From: Rhodospirillales bacterium
Lineage (GTDB): Bacteria; Pseudomonadota; Alphaproteobacteria; Acetobacterales; Acetobacteraceae
NCBI GenBank assembly: GCA_025352915.1
Contig: JANXSA010000353.1
Coordinates: 1 to 11,166 of the forward strand
Length of the DNA: 11,166 bases
Reading direction: 5' to 3'
Shown here: positions 7,262 through 11,166 of the stretch, in pieces
How positions within the stretch are numbered: position 1 is the first letter of the stretch
Layout: each line of letters begins with the position of its first letter
Made by a program: the position numbers and the translations under genes
The notes under the pieces: generated by a model
What the model was told of the DNA's origin: nothing
Seen by the model: the letters and a program-made list of their open reading frames with translations, nothing else
The model's database searches: none

Positions 7262-7300
7262 TGGATAAAAGTTTTTTGGTTCTTTTTTTCAAAAAAGAAC
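7262..7300 (-). repeat. A/T-rich hairpin repeat, copy 3 (inverted)
   Basis: On the - strand this reads GTTCTTTTTT, a two-base loop, AAAAAAGAAC, then CAAAAAACTTTTATCCAC. That is the same layout as copies 1 and 2 in opposite orientation. It starts 11 bases after the stop of the dehydrogenase at 7312 and may serve as its 3' end or a processing site. Copies 2 and 3 face each other and could pair into a long cruciform. Confidence 0.65.
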
Positions 7301-7311
7301 ATGCTTACTTT

Positions 7312-8502
<1,191 letters not shown>

Positions 8503-8508
8503 TGGAAT

Positions 8509-8516
8509 CTCCTCCC
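8509..8516 (-). promoter_or_regulatory. Ribosome binding site fixing the acyl-CoA dehydrogenase start at 8502
   Basis: GGGAGGAG on the - strand ends 6 bases before the ATG. This is the best Shine-Dalgarno sequence in the window. It shows that translation begins at MQALEAF rather than at the longer open frame. Confidence 0.8.
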
Positions 8517-8641
8517 GTCGAACACGGCGCGACTGGCACCTTTGCCGCAGCGAACCACCGCGCGGTCCGGGGCGCAACCCTGGTTTCGCAGGCCGGGCGC
8601 ATGGGTTAGCGTGCAGCATGTTTCATGACGCACGCAGCCGG

Positions 8642-8656
8642 CCGGCACGGTGCCGG
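8642..8656. repeat. GC-rich palindrome at the left border of the GMC remnant
   Basis: CCGGCAC (8642-8648) and GTGCCGG (8650-8656) are perfectly complementary around one base. The site lies between the divergent acyl-CoA dehydrogenase start (8502) and the recognisable GMC coding remnant (8685 on). It may mark the deletion junction. The 8503-8684 stretch otherwise holds no gene or clear promoter that I can support. Confidence 0.4.
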
Positions 8657-8684
8657 ACGCCGAGAATTGCATCGTCGGGGCGGG

Positions 8685-8825
8685 GTGGTTGACGCCAGGT
8701 GTCGCGTGCATGGCGTGGCCAATCTATACATCGGCGGCAGCTCGGTGTTTGCCAGCGCCGGCTTTGCCAACCCGACGCTGACCATCGTGGCGCTGGCGCG
8801 GCGGCTGGCGGACGAGATGGGATAG
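8685..8825 (+). pseudogene. C-terminal remnant of a GMC-family FAD oxidoreductase
   Basis: Forty-six codons plus TAG encode VVDARCRVHGVANLYIGGSS, then VFASAGFANPTLTIVALARRLADEMG. This is the hallmark C-terminal tail of GMC (glucose-methanol-choline) oxidoreductases, which oxidise alcohols and sugars with FAD. The conserved His of GMC enzymes usually sits about 20-30 residues before this tail. The upstream frame here (THAAGRHGAGRRELHRRGG) does not read as family sequence. Fragments in the other two frames are only faintly suggestive, so the upstream sequence is degenerate or replaced. The FAD-binding domain is absent: beyond about 8620 the sequence belongs to the divergent dehydrogenase leader. 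The stop TAG is part of the SD (TAGGAG) of the next gene, so the ancestral oxidoreductase was probably translationally coupled to the 8837 gene. Confidence 0.8.
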
Positions 8826-8828
8826 GAG
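8824..8828 (+). promoter_or_regulatory. Ribosome binding site overlapping the GMC stop codon
   Basis: AGGAG, sharing its first two bases with the TAG stop of the GMC remnant, lies 8 bases before the ATG at 8837. It selects that start over the upstream in-frame codon at 8699, which would overlap the GMC tail. It also indicates ancestral coupling of the two genes. Confidence 0.75.
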
Positions 8829-8836
8829 ATGCGGCG

Positions 8837-9601
8837 ATGGATGCGTTGATCGGGCATACCGGGTTTGTCGGGGGGAACCTGATGCGGCAGCACGGGTTCG
8901 GCGCGTGCTTCAATACCGGCAATATCGAGACGATCGGCGGACGGGAATTCGATACGCTGGTGTTCTCCGGCGCGCAGGCGAAGAAGTGGTGGGCGAACGC
9001 GAATCCGGCGGCGGACCGGGCGGGTATCCAGCGCGCGCTGGATGCGATGCGCGGGGTGACGACGCGGCTTGTGGTGCTGATCTCGACGATCGACGTGGTC
9101 CCGCAGGTGGCCGGCGCGGATGAGGGGTTTGATTGCGCGTCGCAGCCGACGCATTCATATGGCGCGCATCGGTTGTGGCTGGAGGGGGCGTTGCGGGCGC
9201 GCTACCCCGGGCTATTGGTGGTGCGGCTGCCGGGGTTGTTCGGGCCGGGGCTGCGCAAGAATATTCTCTACGACCTACTGCACGGCAACATGGTCGACAA
9301 GATCGATCCAGCTTCGCGCTTTCAGTTTTACGATTTGGGCGGGTTGTGGGCGGATATCGGCCGGGCGGCGGCGGCCGGGCTGACGCTGGTGCACCTGGTG
9401 CCGGCGCCGGTGCTGACGGCGGATATTGCGGCGCGGTTTTTCCCGGCGGCGGAGCTGGGGGCGGCGCCTGCCGGGGGCAGCCCGTCTTATGATTTCCGCA
9501 CCCGCCATGCCGCGGTGTTTGGCGGGCGGGATGGGTATATCCAGGACGGCGAAGACGTGTTCCGCCGCCTGGCTGGGTTTTTTGCCGCCGGGGCCGCATG
9601 A
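8837..9601 (+). CDS. Short NAD(P)-binding SDR/epimerase-type sugar oxidoreductase with YxxxR
   Basis: The 254-residue protein begins with a Rossmann strand and the nucleotide-binding loop G6-H-T-G9-F-V-G12, as in NAD-dependent epimerase/dehydratases (extended SDRs). A Ser/Thr pair at the end of a strand (ISTIDV, S83/T84) and Tyr108 in SYGAHRLWLE fit the SDR catalytic set. The usual YxxxK Lys is Arg112. RLPGLFGPGLRKNILYDLL (about 147-165) resembles the extended-SDR substrate region. It is short for extended SDRs (usually 300-350). Likely substrates are nucleotide sugars or a keto sugar made by the missing GMC oxidase; this is inferred from context. It ends in an ATGA overlap with the next gene, so the two should be translated together. 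It could instead be a redox-inactive SDR-like protein. Confidence 0.8.
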   Translation: MDALIGHTGFVGGNLMRQHGFGACFNTGNIETIGGREFDTLVFSGAQAKKWWANANPAADRAGIQRALDAMRGVTTRLVVLISTIDVVPQVAGADEGFDCASQPTHSYGAHRLWLEGALRARYPGLLVVRLPGLFGPGLRKNILYDLLHGNMVDKIDPASRFQFYDLGGLWADIGRAAAAGLTLVHLVPAPVLTADIAARFFPAAELGAAPAGGSPSYDFRTRHAAVFGGRDGYIQDGEDVFRRLAGFFAAGAA

Positions 9602-10398
9602 GGCTCGCGGTTTCCAACATCGCCTGGGCGGCCGATGAGCAGGATGCGGTCCTGGCCGTGCTGCCGGGGATGGGTGTGGCCGGGGTGGAGATTGCGCCGA
9701 CGATGATCTGGCCGGGCTGGGAGGGGGCGACAGTTGGGGCGGCGCGTGATTTGCGCCGGCGCCTGGAAGGGCAGGGGCTGGCGGTGCCGGCGTTGCAGGC
9801 GATCCTGTTTGCCCGGCCCGATTTGCATGTGTTCGGCGATGCCACGAGCCTGGTGGAGCATGTCGCGCGGGTCGCCGAATTGGCCGGGGTTTTGGGGGCA
9901 GGGGTGATGGTGTTTGGGTCGCCGCGAAATCGCTTACGGGGAGATCTTGCGCCCGAGGCGGCGATGGAGGCGGCGGTGCCGGTGTTTCGCGCCATGGCGG
10001 CGGCGTGCCATGCGGCGGGGACTACTTTGGGCGTCGAGGCGAACCCGCAGGAGTATGGCGGTGATTTCCTGACACGGTGGCCGGAGGCGGTGGAATTGGT
10101 CGAGCGAGTTGGCCATCCCGGGCTGGTGCTGCACCTCGATACCGCCTGTACCGCGCTGGCCGGCGATGATCCGGTGGAGGCGGCCCGGGCCTGTGCTGGG
10201 CGCATCCGGCATTTCCATGTCAGCGCACCGCAGCTTGGCCCGGTCGAGGCGGGCAGCGCGATCGCGCATCCGGCCATCGCCGCCGCCTTGCGCGCCGGCG
10301 GATACGGCGGCTGGGTCTCGATCGAGATGCGCCGCACCGGCACGCCCTTGGCCACGGTGCGGCGGGCGGTCGAGTACGTGAAGGCTTGCTACGAATGA
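9598..10398 (+). CDS. Sugar phosphate isomerase/epimerase, AP endonuclease 2-type TIM barrel
   Basis: The 266-residue protein matches the xylose isomerase-like TIM-barrel superfamily (IolE, IolI, hydroxypyruvate isomerase, 3-keto-glycoside processing enzymes). Strand-end metal ligands can be placed as Glu147 (LGVEANPQ), Asp181 (LHLDTACTA), His207 (RHFHVSAP) and Glu243 (SIEMRRTG). This complete E-D-H-E set suggests an active divalent-metal enzyme. The N-terminal strand MRLAVSNIAW and GVEIAPTMIW (29-38) complete the barrel entrance. It probably isomerises, epimerises or eliminates on a keto or hydroxy sugar. The start overlaps the previous stop (ATGA), and its own stop overlaps the next ATG, so it belongs to one operon with the SDR and glycosyltransferase. 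Substrate unknown. Confidence 0.85.
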   Translation: MRLAVSNIAWAADEQDAVLAVLPGMGVAGVEIAPTMIWPGWEGATVGAARDLRRRLEGQGLAVPALQAILFARPDLHVFGDATSLVEHVARVAELAGVLGAGVMVFGSPRNRLRGDLAPEAAMEAAVPVFRAMAAACHAAGTTLGVEANPQEYGGDFLTRWPEAVELVERVGHPGLVLHLDTACTALAGDDPVEAARACAGRIRHFHVSAPQLGPVEAGSAIAHPAIAAALRAGGYGGWVSIEMRRTGTPLATVRRAVEYVKACYE

Positions 10399-11129
10399 TG
10401 CTGTCCGTCGTCATGCCGGCCTATAACGAAGCCGCGGTGATCGCCGATACGGTGCGGGCACTGGCCGCCGAACTTGACCGGCAGGACATCGGCTATGAAA
10501 TCCTGGTGGTGAACGACGCCAGCCGCGATGCGACCGAGGCGGTGCTGATCGAGCTGGAGCGCTCCTTCCCGCATCTGCGCCATGTCACCAACCCTGGCCC
10601 GCATGGCTATGGCTGTGCCGTGCGCCATGGGCTCGCGCATTTTCGCGGCGATGCCGTGGTTGTGGCGATGGCCGATGGGTCGGATGCGCCCGGCGATGTC
10701 GTCGGCTATTTCCGCCAGATCGAGGCAGGCTTCGACTGCGCCTTCGGGATGCGCTTCGGCCCCAACACGCGCGTTGAGGGCTATCCCTGGTTCAAGCGCC
10801 GGTTGAACCGGGCCGGCAACTGGCTGATCGCCCGGCTGGTCGGCAGCGACTACACCGACTTCACCAACGGCTTTAAATGTTTCCGTCGCGACGTGATCGA
10901 ACGGATGCAGCCGCTGGTCGGCGCGCAGTTCAACCTGACGATCGAGATGTCGATGAAAGCCGTGCTGGGCGGCGCGCGTTTTTCCGTCATTCCGAACAGT
11001 TGGGTTCAGCGCACCGATGGCGTGTCAAAGTTCCGCCTGATCCAGGCCGGCACCCTGTACCTGGCCACCATCGCCTACTGCCTGCTGCAACACCGTCTCG
11101 CCCGCGGCGGCATCGTGCGGGCGAAGTAA
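10395..11129 (+). CDS. GT2 glycosyltransferase, dolichol-phosphate mannose synthase-like
   Basis: The 244-residue product has the GT-A fold signatures of polyprenyl-phosphate glycosyltransferases. They are LSVVMPAYNE (3-12), VVNDASRDAT with Asp41, and the metal/donor site ADGSDAP (D94-G-S-D97) in the DxD position. FTNGFKCFRRDVIERM and the acceptor region IEMSMKAV follow. The family transfers a sugar from a nucleotide donor to a polyprenyl phosphate at the inner membrane face. It is short and lacks a C-terminal pair of strong membrane helices, although TLYLATIAYCLLQHRL is mildly hydrophobic and could be peripheral. The start at 10395 gives a 4-base ATGA overlap with the TIM-barrel gene; the ATG at 10398 is an alternative. 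It is the last complete gene of the + strand cluster. Confidence 0.9.
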   Translation: MMLSVVMPAYNEAAVIADTVRALAAELDRQDIGYEILVVNDASRDATEAVLIELERSFPHLRHVTNPGPHGYGCAVRHGLAHFRGDAVVVAMADGSDAPGDVVGYFRQIEAGFDCAFGMRFGPNTRVEGYPWFKRRLNRAGNWLIARLVGSDYTDFTNGFKCFRRDVIERMQPLVGAQFNLTIEMSMKAVLGGARFSVIPNSWVQRTDGVSKFRLIQAGTLYLATIAYCLLQHRLARGGIVRAK

Positions 11130-11135
11130 GGAAGG

Positions 11136-11152
11136 CCAGGGCTCTGCCCTGG
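11136..11152. repeat. Intergenic palindromic repeat, cut by the window edge
   Basis: CCAGGGC (11136-11142) pairs perfectly with GCCCTGG (11146-11152) over a TCT loop, 6 bases after the glycosyltransferase stop. GACCCGCTGGGGCC follows, the likely start of a second stem outside the window. The layout resembles abundant dispersed repeats of Acetobacteraceae-type genomes (recalled, not searched). It may act as a transcript 3' stabiliser. Confidence 0.6.
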
Positions 11153-11166
11153 ACCCGCTGGGGCCT

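Noticed and set aside
8503..8619. N-terminal extension of the first acyl-CoA dehydrogenase starting at 8619
   Set aside because: The extension is Arg/Pro-rich and unlike the family, and a strong GGGAGGAG precedes the ATG at 8502.
8699..8836. Longer form of the SDR gene starting at GTG 8699
   Set aside because: It would overlap the GMC tail in another frame, and the first Rossmann strand begins right after the ATG at 8837, which has an AGGAG at the right distance.
8910..10355. 481-residue - strand open frame opposite the SDR and TIM-barrel genes
   Set aside because: Low-complexity Pro/Arg/Ser composition, no motifs; the + strand genes carry intact active-site residues and overlapping starts and stops.

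Overview
This window looks like a high-GC alphaproteobacterial chromosome, most likely from the Acetobacteraceae or close relatives. That assignment is inference. It rests on the strong G/C bias at third codon positions, REP-type and poly-A/T intergenic repeats of a style I associate with that family, a 195-residue conserved hypothetical of a type I recall from it, and a type I secreted protein with a 'GSNFLTGGSGQDTFFLD' style C-terminal block.

Left third (1-4907), surface and secretome region. Positions 3-1547 hold the 3' end of a much larger + strand gene with Ig/TIG-like repeats followed by a beta-propeller-like C-terminus. It is followed by an intergenic stretch (1548-1752) with a perfect hairpin, an A/T-rich repeat, a REP element and a near-consensus sigma70 promoter. 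That promoter sits so close to the next start codon (1753) that the mRNA should be leaderless or nearly so. The 1753-2340 gene encodes the conserved hypothetical, whose tail runs into repeat-like, proline-rich sequence. On the - strand, 2415-4907 encodes an 830-residue protein with ten ELWxxDGTxxGT motifs in a strict 55/48-residue alternation, RTX-type glycine/aspartate repeats and a type I secretion-type C-terminus.

Middle (5028-8502), a - strand catabolic cluster. It contains two different acyl-CoA dehydrogenases (8502-7312 and 7173-6034) and an MDR-family NAD(P)H-dependent oxidoreductase (6034-5028) that overlaps the second dehydrogenase at TGATG. The oxidoreductase is broken by an apparent single missing base near 5439/5440. 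The dehydrogenases look like the complementary halves of a heteromeric enzyme: only the first keeps a Glu at the helix-G base position and a GGTSEVQ motif. The 138-bp gap between them carries two inverted copies of the A/T repeat.

Right third (8503-11166), a divergent + strand cluster. The C-terminal 46 codons of a GMC oxidoreductase survive at 8685-8825 without the rest of the gene. They are followed by tightly coupled genes for a short SDR/epimerase with YxxxR in place of YxxxK (8837), an AP-endonuclease-2-type TIM-barrel sugar isomerase/epimerase (9598) and a dolichol-phosphate-mannose-synthase-like GT2 glycosyltransferase (10395). All junctions are ATGA overlaps or an SD embedded at a stop codon. 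This suggests a single sugar-modifying and glycosyl-transfer pathway that has lost its oxidase at this site. The window ends inside an intergenic palindromic repeat.

No rRNA, tRNA, CRISPR array, transposase or complete insertion sequence was seen. The best leads for something new are the GMC-remnant/SDR/TIM-barrel/GT2 cluster, the leaderless conserved hypothetical and the composite-repeat secreted protein.
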